From contig CAMNAK010000001.1 of NCBI GenBank assembly GCA_946530965.1, positions 372,001 through 436,000 of the forward strand: a DNA stretch of 64,000 bases, in the 5' to 3' direction. The notes under the pieces are model-generated. The model did not search any database. It saw only the letters and a program-made list of their open reading frames with translations, and was not told the DNA's origin. Shown one piece after another: positions 17,153 to 25,475 of this stretch. Position numbers and translations under genes: made by a program. The stretch is from an uncultured Candidatus Saccharibacteria bacterium (GTDB taxonomy: Bacteria; Patescibacteriota; Saccharimonadia; Saccharimonadales; Saccharimonadaceae). How positions within the stretch are numbered: position 1 is the first letter of the stretch; each line of letters begins with the position of its first letter.

Positions 17153-18292
17153 ATGTATAATACCGACAACCAAATTCAGAACTTCGAAACCTTGCCAGGC
17201 GAGAGCAAAGCAAACGTCTCGCCAGAGAAAGCCCAAGAACTAGCCGAAAATGCCGCAGCATGGGAAAGCGCCATGGCGAATTACAACGCGGCTTCTGAAA
17301 GCGCGCAAGAAGCCATCGAAACTGGCGACGACGCCATGCTAGCCGAGGCTCAGCAGGCACAAGCCCAAGCTCAAGAAGCCGTCGAGGCAGCCAACGCCGA
17401 GCAAATAGCAGACATTAAGGATATCCAGTCGGTCAGCCCAGACAACAATATGACCCCAAGACTAAATAATCCAAGCAACCCTGTCGCGCATGCTTTTGAC
17501 GAAGCTTGGAGAGATGGTAAGGGCGGGGTAGCCCTAGAAGATGCCTACGACGGAATCCGCGCCCAAAACTCAGCGGAAAGTTTACAGGTTGCCGCAGATC
17601 AAATCGAGCCAGAAGTCGCCGTAATCACTCGCGAGAATAGCAATACTGGCAACGCTACTATTGAAGCAAACGAAGATGGTGTTACAGAAGAAGCTGCCGA
17701 GCAGCAGAATCTAGAAGAAATCGCCGAAGCCGCTACGGCTGTCGCAATTGGTGCTAAAGCCGAAACAGAACAAGCCGTTCGAGATTTGAATCATAACCGC
17801 ACTGAAAGTGCTACATCTGCAGAAGCAAGCCTCGCCGAAGCTCAGGCTCAGTTAAGTCAGCTTCAATCCGAAGCCCACATGAGCCAGAATGAACAACCAG
17901 GCGAAACCCAAGCTCAGAGAACTAGCGAAAACATCATCTCTGAAGCTATAGATATGGTAGATAATGCCGCTAGCGACCTAGAACAGGCCACAGATCGCCA
18001 AGAAGAAAGGCAAGAAGAAGCCGAAGAAAAGAAAGAGGAAATCCGCCGCTTCGAAGAAGAGCAGGCAGAAATCGCCGCCGCCGAACAGCAGCAAGTAGAA
18101 ACCCTACAAGAAGCAGATAATAGCCTTCCCGCAAACGATCAGACCAGTCAAGAAGAAGCTAATGATTATGCTAAAGGAGATATCTTCAATACTCATACCG
18201 ACGATACTGAAAACAATCCAGAATATATCGACGACAACAACGCCGAGCAAGAAGACGAATACGAAACTCCACGTCAGAGCATCTTTGGCTAG
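17153..18292 (+). CDS. Ala/Glu/Gln-rich coiled-coil protein of unknown function
   Basis: I do not recognise this 379-residue protein. It is dominated by Ala, Glu and Gln, with predicted coiled coil at about 215-330 and few aromatic residues. No signal peptide or membrane segment is seen, so it is probably cytosolic, filamentous or disordered. The ATG at 17153 was chosen over an upstream in-frame start because AAAGGA lies 6 nt before it. It follows the DUF3048 gene in an operon, suggesting a joint role at the cell envelope. A strong terminator follows. Confidence 0.8.
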   Translation: MYNTDNQIQNFETLPGESKANVSPEKAQELAENAAAWESAMANYNAASESAQEAIETGDDAMLAEAQQAQAQAQEAVEAANAEQIADIKDIQSVSPDNNMTPRLNNPSNPVAHAFDEAWRDGKGGVALEDAYDGIRAQNSAESLQVAADQIEPEVAVITRENSNTGNATIEANEDGVTEEAAEQQNLEEIAEAATAVAIGAKAETEQAVRDLNHNRTESATSAEASLAEAQAQLSQLQSEAHMSQNEQPGETQAQRTSENIISEAIDMVDNAASDLEQATDRQEERQEEAEEKKEEIRRFEEEQAEIAAAEQQQVETLQEADNSLPANDQTSQEEANDYAKGDIFNTHTDDTENNPEYIDDNNAEQEDEYETPRQSIFG

Positions 18293-18295
18293 ACA

Positions 18296-18331
18296 ACAAA
18301 GAATCCGCCAACTCGGCGGGTTCTTTTTTGC
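18296..18331 (+). terminator. Terminator after the DUF3048 operon
   Basis: AAGAATCCGCC pairs with GGCGGGTTCTT and is followed by a T tract. Confidence 0.9.
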
Positions 18332-18349
18332 GCATTTTTTTTGTCGTGC

Positions 18350-18355
18350 TATAAT
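18350..18355 (+). promoter_or_regulatory. Promoter and possible operator of the ABC exporter
   Basis: TGCTATAAT is an extended -10. GTCGT (18342) and ACGAC (18368) flank it as an inverted repeat, as expected of a repressor site. The ~100-nt leader has AACATCA/TGATGTT arms and AAAGGAG before the ATG. Confidence 0.5.
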
Positions 18356-18461
18356 AAAACACGTCTATACGACACAACATCAACCAAACCATTCCCTTAT
18401 CGTGATGTTGTTCTGAGCTACATGATTTAACTTTTATACTTAAAAACTCAAAGGAGTATTA

Positions 18462-19166
18462 ATGAGTACTAATTTTGTCGAGCTCAGAAACGTGAGCCGC
18501 GAGTATCTTATTGGTGGGCAAGAATATAAAGCCCTAAACAAAATCAACCTAACTATCAAAAGAGGAGAACTAGTTGTAATCCTCGGACCATCAGGCGCCG
18601 GCAAGTCCACGCTTTTGAATATTTTGGGCGGCATGGATTCGCCAACATCTGGCAAAATCGAAGTCGATGGCCACGATATTTCCAAATACAAACCAAAACA
18701 ATTAACTAAATATCGCGCCGAAAAAGTTGGCTTCATTTTCCAGTTCTACAACATCATGCCAACACTAACAACTGAAGAGAACGTAAGACTAGTTGAGGAC
18801 GTCTCCGAAACAGACAAAGACGCCTTAGAAGTCCTAAAAAGCGTCGGTCTAGAAAAGCATGCCCACAAATTTCCAAACGAGCTATCAGGCGGCGAACAAC
18901 AACGCGTTTCTATTGCACGTGCCGTCATGAAAGATCCAGCGCTTTTGCTCTGCGATGAGCCGACCGGTGCACTAGACTCAAAGACGGGCGTAGAGGTCCT
19001 AAAACTCCTCAAGAAGCAATCCGACGAAAATACAACGGTTATTATCGTCACGCACAACGCCCAAATTGCTGAAATCGCCGACCATATCATTCACTTAAAG
19101 AACGGCCAAATCGAACAAGATATTGTCAATAAAAAGCCAAAAGCAATCGACGAAGTGAGCTGGTAA
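18462..19166 (+). CDS. ABC transporter ATP-binding protein, MacB/LolD type
   Basis: A 234-residue ATPase that powers the FtsX-like permease encoded 2 nt downstream. Walker A GPSGAGKST near 43-51, the FQFYNIMPTLTTEENV Q-loop region typical of the MacB/LolD group, signature LSGGEQQRV, Walker B LLLCDEPTG and a switch His in VTHN are intact. Such transporters act as mechanotransmission or export systems for peptides, lipoproteins or drugs. The start is decided by AAAGGAG 5 nt upstream. One operon with 19168. Confidence 0.95.
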   Translation: MSTNFVELRNVSREYLIGGQEYKALNKINLTIKRGELVVILGPSGAGKSTLLNILGGMDSPTSGKIEVDGHDISKYKPKQLTKYRAEKVGFIFQFYNIMPTLTTEENVRLVEDVSETDKDALEVLKSVGLEKHAHKFPNELSGGEQQRVSIARAVMKDPALLLCDEPTGALDSKTGVEVLKLLKKQSDENTTVIIVTHNAQIAEIADHIIHLKNGQIEQDIVNKKPKAIDEVSW

Positions 19167-19167
19167 T

Positions 19168-21459
19168 ATGGCAAAGAAAAATATGCTTAGGCGCAAAATG
19201 CTACGCGACATGCGTAAGAATTTTTCGCAGTTTATTACAATTTTCTTAATGCTTCTCATTGGCATGATGGCCTATTCTGGCATCAAAGCCTATATGACAG
19301 GCATGCAAGATTCGGCAGACAAATACTACGCCGAAAATAACCTCCAGGATCTAGACGCTTTTGGTAAGCTAACCGACAATGACGTAGAGCAAATCAAAAA
19401 GATCGAACATGTCAACAATACTGAAGGCAAACTATCGTTCTTAACAGAAGTAAAAAACCTTAGCGAACGAGATTTGCAGCTCAACTTCATTAAAACTAAC
19501 GAGATTTCTAAGTTCCACGTCATCGAAGGTGAGGCTTTTGACGCAAACAAATCCGGCCTCTGGCTTGATCAATACTTCGCAAAAGAGAATAACCTCAAAC
19601 TTGGCGATGAACTAGAATTCGAACAAAACGACATCAAGCTAAAAGAGAAGATTATTGGTCTAGTCTATGTTCCGGATCATCTTGCCTATGTCAAAGATGA
19701 GACCGGAATCTTCCCAGCCCACGACAAATACGGCTTCGCTTACCTTAGCCAAAACGAACTGCCAGAAGCAATGAGATTCTACTCAAGTATCATGATAGAC
19801 GTTGACGAAGAGAGTAATCATAACGCCACTAAAACCACAATCACGGACGAAGTAGATAATGTTGTTTCCGTTCTAAATACGAAAGACCAATATTCCGCCG
19901 CTAGCTACCAGAGCGAAATCGACGAAGGCAAAACCTATGTCGGTATCTTTTCCGGACTTTTCATCGCAATCGCTTTGCTTTGTGTTGTAACTACCATGGC
20001 GCGCATCGTACGTAAAGATCGCACCCAAATCGGCGTCATGAAAGCTCTTGGCTTCAGCGACAAGCGCATCACTTGGCACTATATTTCCTATGCGCTATTC
20101 CTAGCTGTTTTGGGAGTACTTGCAGGCATACTGCTTGGCAACTTCGCCTTCGGCAAAGTCTTCATAGATATGGAAGCCGCCTTCTTTGAAGTAGCAAACA
20201 TCCATACCAGTACCGATTCTAGTATCTGGTTTATGGGTATTTTTACGGTCGTTATTACGTGCTTCGTTTGCTATCTTACTGTTCGCGGTTACACTCGCCA
20301 ACCAGCCGCAGAAATCTTACGCGTCGAAAGACCAAAGGTCAAAAGCCGCAGCTTGCGCTTTACGACCTCAGGACTATTCAAGAAACTTTCCTTCGCATCT
20401 CGCTGGAACATTCGCGATATTATTCGCAATAAAGCTCGCACGCTCACTGGTATCGTTGGTGTAATCGGCTGCATGATTCTGCTAGTTTGCGGTCTCGGAA
20501 TTCGCGACACGATAGACAACTATCTAGATATCGAACTAACTCAAATTAACCATTATAAAAACCGCCTCTATATCTCCGAAGAAGCAAGTGACAAACAAAT
20601 CAAAAAACTCTTTGACGATTACTCTCATGACAGCTCCCAGACGCTTGGAATCGAGATTAAGCGCGACGGAGAACTAAAAGCCAAAACTATCTTCGTGAGC
20701 GACGCGGGGGATTCAGTTCGAGTCCTAGACGAGAACTGGAACAAAATGGAACTATCCAGCGACGGCATCTATATGACACGCAAACTCGCTGAAACCGAAG
20801 GATATAAAGTCGGTGACGAGATAGAGTGGCACATTATGGGCAGTCATACCTACTACCGCGCAAAGATCGTTGGCCTTAATCGCGACCCGCAAAGCCAAAA
20901 CCTCACCATGACTAGAGCATTCTATGAATCCCTAGATCTTGAATACAAACCAGACTCAATCTATACAGACAAAGCCGTAGAAGGATTACCGGATGGCACA
21001 GATAGCGTTCAAGCAATCGACACGGTGCGCGACGGCATGAATCAGATGCTCGACACCATGATGACCATGGTTGTAATGCTAATTGTCTTTGCGGCCTTGC
21101 TTGGCGCGATTATTATCTACAATATGGGAATCCTGAGCTTCTCGGAAAAGGATTACCAGTTCTCAACACTCAAAGTCCTTGGTTTTTCCGACCGCAAGAT
21201 TGGCCGTATCTTTATTCAGCAAAACCTCTGGATTGCAGTTATTGCTATTATTATCGGCTTGCCAGCTGGCTATGGCGTAGTGAACTATATCTTTACAGAA
21301 GCCATTGGCGAAATGTACGATTTCTCGATTGCTATTACTCTTACAACGAGCATCCTGTCGGCGCTAGGCACCTTCGTCGTCTCGCTAGTCGTCTCAGCAT
21401 GGCTCACACGCCGTGTTGCCAAAATCGATATGGTCAAGAGTCTAAAAGCTAATGAATAG
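19168..21459 (+). CDS. FtsX-like ABC transporter permease
   Basis: A 763-residue membrane protein with two FtsX-type halves: an N-terminal helix (about 17-40), a large extracellular domain, three helices around 260-380, then a second extracellular region and three helices at about 625-755. This ten-helix-like layout with long outer loops is typical of macrolide/bacteriocin exporter permeases of Gram-positive type. It starts 2 nt after the ATPase stop without a clear ribosome site. The substrate is not visible from sequence. Confidence 0.92.
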   Translation: MAKKNMLRRKMLRDMRKNFSQFITIFLMLLIGMMAYSGIKAYMTGMQDSADKYYAENNLQDLDAFGKLTDNDVEQIKKIEHVNNTEGKLSFLTEVKNLSERDLQLNFIKTNEISKFHVIEGEAFDANKSGLWLDQYFAKENNLKLGDELEFEQNDIKLKEKIIGLVYVPDHLAYVKDETGIFPAHDKYGFAYLSQNELPEAMRFYSSIMIDVDEESNHNATKTTITDEVDNVVSVLNTKDQYSAASYQSEIDEGKTYVGIFSGLFIAIALLCVVTTMARIVRKDRTQIGVMKALGFSDKRITWHYISYALFLAVLGVLAGILLGNFAFGKVFIDMEAAFFEVANIHTSTDSSIWFMGIFTVVITCFVCYLTVRGYTRQPAAEILRVERPKVKSRSLRFTTSGLFKKLSFASRWNIRDIIRNKARTLTGIVGVIGCMILLVCGLGIRDTIDNYLDIELTQINHYKNRLYISEEASDKQIKKLFDDYSHDSSQTLGIEIKRDGELKAKTIFVSDAGDSVRVLDENWNKMELSSDGIYMTRKLAETEGYKVGDEIEWHIMGSHTYYRAKIVGLNRDPQSQNLTMTRAFYESLDLEYKPDSIYTDKAVEGLPDGTDSVQAIDTVRDGMNQMLDTMMTMVVMLIVFAALLGAIIIYNMGILSFSEKDYQFSTLKVLGFSDRKIGRIFIQQNLWIAVIAIIIGLPAGYGVVNYIFTEAIGEMYDFSIAITLTTSILSALGTFVVSLVVSAWLTRRVAKIDMVKSLKANE

Positions 21460-21462
21460 CAG

Positions 21463-21500
21463 AGTAAAAAATAACCCCCAAATCTGGGGGTTATTTTTAT
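21463..21500. terminator. Bidirectional terminator
   Basis: AATAACCCCCA pairs with TGGGGGTTATT with T tracts on both sides; it serves the permease and the convergent hydrolase gene. Confidence 0.9.
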
Positions 21501-22255
21501 TCTTTAATCATATCCATGACGTATTGAACGGTAACATCTAATTGCTTGTCGGCCGAAATACTCGCTTTTCCGTCGCCTTTCTGCTCGCCATAGCTACCAA
21601 ACTGCGCATGATTTCCGCCAGGAATCTCATAAACTATTGCGCTGGATGGTAAATATTTTGCGCTCTCGCTTATTTTCTCGCGATTAATTACGCCATCATT
21701 TGAGCCATAAATCTCTAACACTTTCATATCATCCGGCAGCTTAGCAGTCGGATAGGCTGCCAACATAACCAAGCCCTCTATTCCTTCTGGATGCTCGGCC
21801 GCATATTTTGCCGCCATTGCACCACCCATAGAATGACCACCAATATACAAATGCTCATATAGCCGATAGCCTTCACCTAGACGACTTACAACATCTTTAA
21901 AAGCGCCTTGATTCAATATCGCAAAATTAAATGGCATCCTTACGACCACACAGTTAAGACCAGCCTTAGCCAAGCGCGACATTAGCGGAGCATAAGCTTT
22001 ATATTCAACTCGAGCACCAGGGTAGAATACAAGCAAATCGTCAGTCTGATCAAGGTTAGTAAACCAAATCTCATTGTCGTATTGCTCGACACTAACAATA
22101 TCCGTGCTTTTCAGACTATTTAGAGCAACATCATCTGCACGATAATAACTCGCAAGATAAATCCCAATCATCAGCACAACGACAGCAAATGCCCCGCAGA
22201 TACTAGCAATTATTATCTTCTTCTTATTACTCTTAACTTGTTTCTTCTTAGTCAT
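21497..22255 (-). CDS. Membrane-anchored alpha/beta hydrolase
   Basis: The 252-residue protein has a Lys-rich start, one N-terminal membrane segment (about 13-33) and an extracellular alpha/beta hydrolase domain. The nucleophile elbow is GHSMGG (about 142-147), the acid is likely the Asp of SNDGV, and the His is in GGNHAQFG. The catalytic triad looks complete. It belongs to the dienelactone hydrolase/Abhydrolase_5 group; the substrate is unknown. A TATAAT box at 22266-22271 lies 10 nt before the ATG. Single gene, converging with the ABC exporter. Confidence 0.85.
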   Translation of the reverse strand: MTKKKQVKSNKKKIIIASICGAFAVVVLMIGIYLASYYRADDVALNSLKSTDIVSVEQYDNEIWFTNLDQTDDLLVFYPGARVEYKAYAPLMSRLAKAGLNCVVVRMPFNFAILNQGAFKDVVSRLGEGYRLYEHLYIGGHSMGGAMAAKYAAEHPEGIEGLVMLAAYPTAKLPDDMKVLEIYGSNDGVINREKISESAKYLPSSAIVYEIPGGNHAQFGSYGEQKGDGKASISADKQLDVTVQYVMDMIKE

Positions 22256-22265
22256 ACTACTTATG

Positions 22266-22271
22266 ATTATA
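22266..22271 (-). promoter_or_regulatory. -10 box of the hydrolase gene
   Basis: TATAAT on the minus strand, 10 nt before the ATG. Confidence 0.55.
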
Positions 22272-22322
22272 ACTTTTTTACGACATAATTCTTGCCAAAA
22301 AGCAAAAACATCATGCTTTCGC

Positions 22323-22351
22323 TTGTAGCATTTTTAGATATGCAATATGCT
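22323..22351 (+). promoter_or_regulatory. Promoter of structured RNA A
   Basis: TTGTAG (22323-22328), 17 nt, TATGCT (22346-22351). Confidence 0.5.
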
Positions 22352-22357
22352 ACATGC

Positions 22358-22636
22358 ACGGGAGTTATTGGTAAGCTTCCGGGGTGTCGAAAAATATGAA
22401 AGAATGGAACTCTGCTCGCAGGGGCTTCAAACGAGTAATATTAAGTAAACGGCGATTCTAGGTAGCTAGGAGGCTCCTGAGAATAGGCAAAGCATGGCTC
22501 TGAGGTTAACAATCTTAGGTATGAGTGTGGAGTTGAAGGTACGGTTCCGAAAACCTAAAAGAAAAGCTCGCCAATAAGGTGAGCTAATCGAAAAACCTTA
22601 GGCGGAGTTCCTAGAGCTCCGCTCTTGTTTTATATT
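22358..22636 (+). ncRNA. Structured RNA A, unidentified (~275 nt)
   Basis: This stretch has no open frame but is full of stems: CTCTG-CTCG-CAGGG whose loop can pair with CGAG 10 nt downstream (pseudoknot), ATTCT/AGAAT enclosing AGGA-GGC-TCCT, TTAGGT/ACCTAA, and AGCTCGCC/GGTGAGCT. It ends in a hairpin GCGGAG/CTCCGC and a T-rich tract, and a promoter precedes it. I looked for the conserved cores of RNase P RNA, tmRNA, SRP RNA and 6S RNA and found none. It lies between the divergent hydrolase and HAD-like genes. It is likely an independent RNA gene. Confidence 0.6.
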
Positions 22637-22637
22637 T
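22600..22637 (+). terminator. Terminator of structured RNA A
   Basis: GCGGAG and CTCCGC form a stem, followed by TCTTGTTTT. Confidence 0.65.
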
Positions 22638-22688
22638 TAGCATCCTCACGAGTATTGCGCAAAATTGCCACCACCACTCGCGAACCCT

Positions 22689-22694
22689 TATACT
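22689..22694 (+). promoter_or_regulatory. -10 box of the HAD-like gene
   Basis: TATACT ends 6 nt before the ATG at 22701 and so fixes the start. Confidence 0.65.
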
Positions 22695-22700
22695 ATAACT

Positions 22701-23117
22701 ATGCTAAACATCTACCTCGACGTCGATGGCGTCCTACGCGGCTGCGCTTCATCAAAAGAAGATATCGAAGCCTTCTTGCGCTACTGTCTAGATAACTTTT
22801 CAGTTTACTGGCTTACATCACACTGCAAAGGTGGAGTAAATTACGCACCTCGTGCGCTCGAGGGAATCCTTTCCGACGATTTAGTAAAAGAGCTCGCCGA
22901 AAAAGTTCGGCCAACAGATTGGAATACCCTAAAGACCGAGGCTATAGATTTCGATGAGCCTTTCGTCTGGTTCGACGATTACGAAGTATCTTATGAAACC
23001 GAAAGACTCAAAGAGCATAATCTCGAAGACAGTTTCTACTTAGTAGACAGAAACAATCCAAACGCAGCCAAAGAAATGCTTCAATACCTCGAGGAGAGAA
23101 ACCATGAATCTAAGTAG
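22701..23117 (+). CDS. HAD-superfamily-like protein
   Basis: A 138-residue protein starting LNIYLDVDGVL, the DxDxT-like motif I of haloacid dehalogenase phosphohydrolases, followed by a cap-like helix, WLTSHCKGG (motif II region) and WFDDYEVSYE. It is short for a full HAD enzyme. The start at 22701 follows a TATACT box by 6 nt; an upstream in-frame start would contain the promoter. Its last 14 nt overlap the AlkD-like gene, so the two are coupled. The substrate is unknown. Confidence 0.7.
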   Translation: MLNIYLDVDGVLRGCASSKEDIEAFLRYCLDNFSVYWLTSHCKGGVNYAPRALEGILSDDLVKELAEKVRPTDWNTLKTEAIDFDEPFVWFDDYEVSYETERLKEHNLEDSFYLVDRNNPNAAKEMLQYLEERNHESK

Positions 23118-23778
23118 CAAGCTAGCAAAGCTTACAGATACCGCTTATCTAAAGACCAACAAAACAACCATCCCTACAAATTGGCCAATGCTTGGCGTGC
23201 GCATTCCAGAAATTAAGAAACTAGTCCAGAAAATCCCAAAAGAAGAAATCCCAAACTATCTAGAAACAAAGCCAGCAAACCACGAAGAAATACTAGCTCG
23301 CGGCTTCTTAATTGCACGTTTACCCTATGAAGAAATGCTCAAATATTTCGATTCACAAATCACTCTCTTCGATAACTGGTGCACGGTAGATACTTTTTGT
23401 GCCGCTTTGCGCAAAAGCGTCAAGAAAAATGAAGCAGATTTTCTAGAGCGCAAAGTAAAGCCACTCCTAAAATCCCAGAAAGAATTCGAAACCCGCACAG
23501 GCTTAGTTTGCCTACTGGATTTATTCATGAGCGAAGAATACATGCCAACCATCTTCGAGAGTATCGAATCGCTAAAAGATCGCAACGAATACTATGTCAA
23601 AATGGCAATAGCTTGGCTGCTAGCAGAATGCTATATAAAATTCCGATCCAAAACAGAAGTTTTTATGCATAAGACGGAACTCAATGACTGGACCTACAAA
23701 AAGACAATATCCAAAATCTGCGACTCTTACCGCGTAGACGAAATAGATAAACGACTCCTAAAAGAATCAATTAGATAG
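23104..23778 (+). CDS. AlkD-like DNA alkylation repair protein
   Basis: A 224-residue all-helical protein of the AlkC/AlkD HEAT-like repeat family, which excises alkylated bases. The pattern GVRIPEIKKLVQKI (about 36-49), the acidic NHEEILARG, FDNWCTVDTFC (conserved D-W-D/T region) and YYVKMAIAWLLAECYIK are characteristic. Length is normal for the family. It overlaps the HAD-like gene by 14 nt. Together with UvrA and UvrB, this gives the window several repair functions. Confidence 0.85.
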   Translation: MNLSSKLAKLTDTAYLKTNKTTIPTNWPMLGVRIPEIKKLVQKIPKEEIPNYLETKPANHEEILARGFLIARLPYEEMLKYFDSQITLFDNWCTVDTFCAALRKSVKKNEADFLERKVKPLLKSQKEFETRTGLVCLLDLFMSEEYMPTIFESIESLKDRNEYYVKMAIAWLLAECYIKFRSKTEVFMHKTELNDWTYKKTISKICDSYRVDEIDKRLLKESIR

Positions 23779-23848
23779 TAATCCCGAAGGGAGATAAACA
23801 ATTGATTGTTGCTAACAATAATAATACATCTCGTTTTACAAGGCGTGA

Positions 23849-23854
23849 TAGTAT
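23849..23854 (+). promoter_or_regulatory. Extended -10 of the EEP gene
   Basis: TGATAGTAT; TAGTAT ends 6 nt before the ATG at 23861. Confidence 0.6.
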
Positions 23855-23860
23855 ATAGAC

Positions 23861-24601
23861 ATGAAAATTATTTCCATAAATGTTGCCGGGCGTTCCAATT
23901 TTGGCAAAAATTACCAAGAACGTATTGAAAAAATTGCAAAAATGCTCGAAGAAGAACAGGCAGACGTAGTTTGTATGCAAGAAGTAACATTTAATGAGAC
24001 TGAAAGTTTGGCAGAAAAAATTAATAGTCTGCTCAATCATCCATATTCGTTTTGTATAGCTCAAATGTCTGAGAAATACACATTTGATAAATTTTCCAAA
24101 GCCGCTATGGAAAGATTTAAAGCTGGCCTAACTGAACATGTTGGAAATTATTTAACGGACGGAATGGCAATCTTGTCTAAAATTCCAATCGCGAATTCTA
24201 GTACCATCGTCATGAAACCAGCACCAGCTGATGAACGCGGAAAGCCCGATCTCCGTGTTCGAATTGTTCAGAATATTAAACTCGATTCTGGTGTAACAAT
24301 CTCAAATGTCCATCTAGCAACTAATAATAATGCTTATATGCAACTGCAAGAGCTCCTAGATTATAGAAAATCGGATATTATCGTCGGCGATTTTAATATG
24401 TCTACTGATGATATCAAGATACATGCTAATATTTGGAAAGACTTTTATTCAGAATCAACCGATTTTGAAAATTACATTTCCTTCCCGAGTGAAGATGCGA
24501 CTTTTGATCACATGCTTTTGTCTCCGAAATTTCATTTTGAATCAATCCGCACGATTGATGAGCTATCTGATCATTCGGCTATCGTTTTTGAACTGAATTA
24601 A
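23861..24601 (+). CDS. Endonuclease/exonuclease/phosphatase family protein
   Basis: A 246-residue metal-dependent phosphoesterase of the EEP fold (Mg-dependent nucleases and phospholipases). The metal and catalytic residues are in MQEVTF (about 38-43), ISNVHLATNN, VGDFNMSTDD and the C-terminal SDHSA. Length is short, close to the minimal fold. It lacks a signal peptide. It has a leaderless start. The substrate cannot be told. The more AT-rich composition than neighbours is mild and may indicate a different history. Confidence 0.82.
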   Translation: MKIISINVAGRSNFGKNYQERIEKIAKMLEEEQADVVCMQEVTFNETESLAEKINSLLNHPYSFCIAQMSEKYTFDKFSKAAMERFKAGLTEHVGNYLTDGMAILSKIPIANSSTIVMKPAPADERGKPDLRVRIVQNIKLDSGVTISNVHLATNNNAYMQLQELLDYRKSDIIVGDFNMSTDDIKIHANIWKDFYSESTDFENYISFPSEDATFDHMLLSPKFHFESIRTIDELSDHSAIVFELN

Positions 24602-24603
24602 AA

Positions 24604-24625
24604 ACCGCCACAGGATGACGGTTTC
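24604..24625 (+). terminator. Weak hairpin after the EEP gene
   Basis: AAACCG and CGGTTT form a stem without a T tract. Confidence 0.35.
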
Positions 24626-24705
24626 AATTGGTGGGGTTATTCATAACTGATTATTGCATATGACAAACCCTGGCTCGCCTCCCTTCGAAATATTATTTGG
24701 AGAAT

Positions 24706-24792
24706 AAAATCGCTCAGATGGGTATTTTCTTCTTGCCTCGCGCTATTATTGATAGAGCGACGGCAAGAAAAAATGCCCACATGGGCGATTTT
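24706..24792. repeat. Long palindrome beside tRNA-Glu
   Basis: Imperfect arms of about 40 nt pair almost throughout: AAAATCGC with GCGATTTT at the ends, CTTGCC with GGCAAG inside, and CTAT with ATAG at the tip, leaving a 5-nt loop. No open frame. It lies between the EEP gene and the tRNA and could act as a processing or termination structure. Confidence 0.7.
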
Positions 24793-24801
24793 AACTCCAA
24801 A

Positions 24802-24878
24802 TGGTGATCCCGAAGGGAGTCGAACCCTTGATTTTCTGGATGAGAACCAGACGTCCTGGACCACTAGACGACGGGACC
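24802..24878 (-). tRNA. tRNA-Glu (anticodon CTC)
   Basis: The minus strand folds as a cloverleaf: acceptor GGTCCCG with CGGGATC, T arm AAGGG/CCCTT around TTCGACT, anticodon stem TCTGG/CCAGA with loop TTCTCAT. CCA is encoded. The CTC anticodon reads GAG. Confidence 0.95.
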
Positions 24879-24939
24879 ACTTAGATACATAATAACAGAT
24901 TTTATCTTATCTGTAAAATCCAAAATGCAAAAGTTGTGC

Positions 24940-24945
24940 TATCCT
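24940..24945 (+). promoter_or_regulatory. Extended -10 of the VanZ-like gene
   Basis: TGCTATCCT; TATCCT ends 6 nt before a GTG at 24952, which supports that start. Confidence 0.5.
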
Positions 24946-24951
24946 AGAACA

Positions 24952-25383
24952 GTGAAACATATCAAAAAATACTGGCAAATCATTTTCCCAATCCTAGTCA
25001 TGATTCTTATCTGGTCTTTTTCTGCCCAAAACGGAGAAGAATCGGACGGTATCTCGCTTGGCCTCGCCGCAAAACTCGGCCTCCCGAATGGAGTTGTAAG
25101 AAAAATCGCCCACTTTACAATCTATGCCGCCCTTGGCGTAGCATTCATCAATTTCTTCAGGAGTATCAAACACAAAAAGATAATCGGCTTCAAATACACT
25201 ATAATCTCGCTCGTAATCGCTGCGACCTATTCTTGTATCGATGAGTTTCATCAAAGCTTTATTCCCGAACGCGATGGCAATCCCCTAGACATTCTCATAG
25301 ACAGTCTTGGCACCTTGGCCGGCATCAGTATCTTTATTGTGTTCTATTCCATATACCACGCCAGAAAACAGAAAAAAGCCTAG
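24952..25383 (+). CDS. VanZ-like family membrane protein
   Basis: A 143-residue protein with four membrane segments. The VanZ signature is clear: RKIAHFTIYAALG, then DEFHQSFIPERDGNPLDILIDSLG (shown here by its key residues D, E, H, Q, R and the two Asp). VanZ proteins give low-level teicoplanin resistance in enterococci; most homologs have unknown envelope roles. I place the start at GTG 24952 because of the -10 box 6 nt upstream; an in-frame ATG at 24925 would sit before that promoter. Confidence 0.85.
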   Translation: MKHIKKYWQIIFPILVMILIWSFSAQNGEESDGISLGLAAKLGLPNGVVRKIAHFTIYAALGVAFINFFRSIKHKKIIGFKYTIISLVIAATYSCIDEFHQSFIPERDGNPLDILIDSLGTLAGISIFIVFYSIYHARKQKKA

Positions 25384-25384
25384 C

Positions 25385-25420
25385 AAAAAATCAGCCCTCT
25401 CTCAAAGGGGCTGATTTTTC
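25385..25420. terminator. Bidirectional terminator (VanZ-like gene and small RNA)
   Basis: AAAATCAGCCC pairs with GGGCTGATTTT, with T tracts on both strands. Confidence 0.9.
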
Positions 25421-25469
25421 AAATTAACAACATAAAAGAAAGGACTGAATCGCAATAAAACGATTCAGT
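25385..25469 (-). ncRNA. Small RNA with consensus promoter, 5' hairpin and terminator (~85 nt)
   Basis: On the minus strand a perfect TTGACA-17-TATAAT promoter should start transcription at about 25469. The RNA begins with a 9-bp hairpin (ACTGAATCG/CGATTCAGT), continues with a pyrimidine-rich single strand containing TCCTTTC, and ends at a strong terminator. Only a 4-codon open frame fits inside. TCCTTT is complementary to AAAGGA-type ribosome sites, so a role in translation control is possible. It diverges from der. I do not recognise a family. Confidence 0.7.
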
Positions 25470-25475
25470 AATATC

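Noticed and set aside
22515-22560. GTACGGTTCC resembling part of group II intron domain V
   Set aside because: The complementary GAGCCGTAC-like strand is missing upstream and no intron-encoded protein or intron ends are present.
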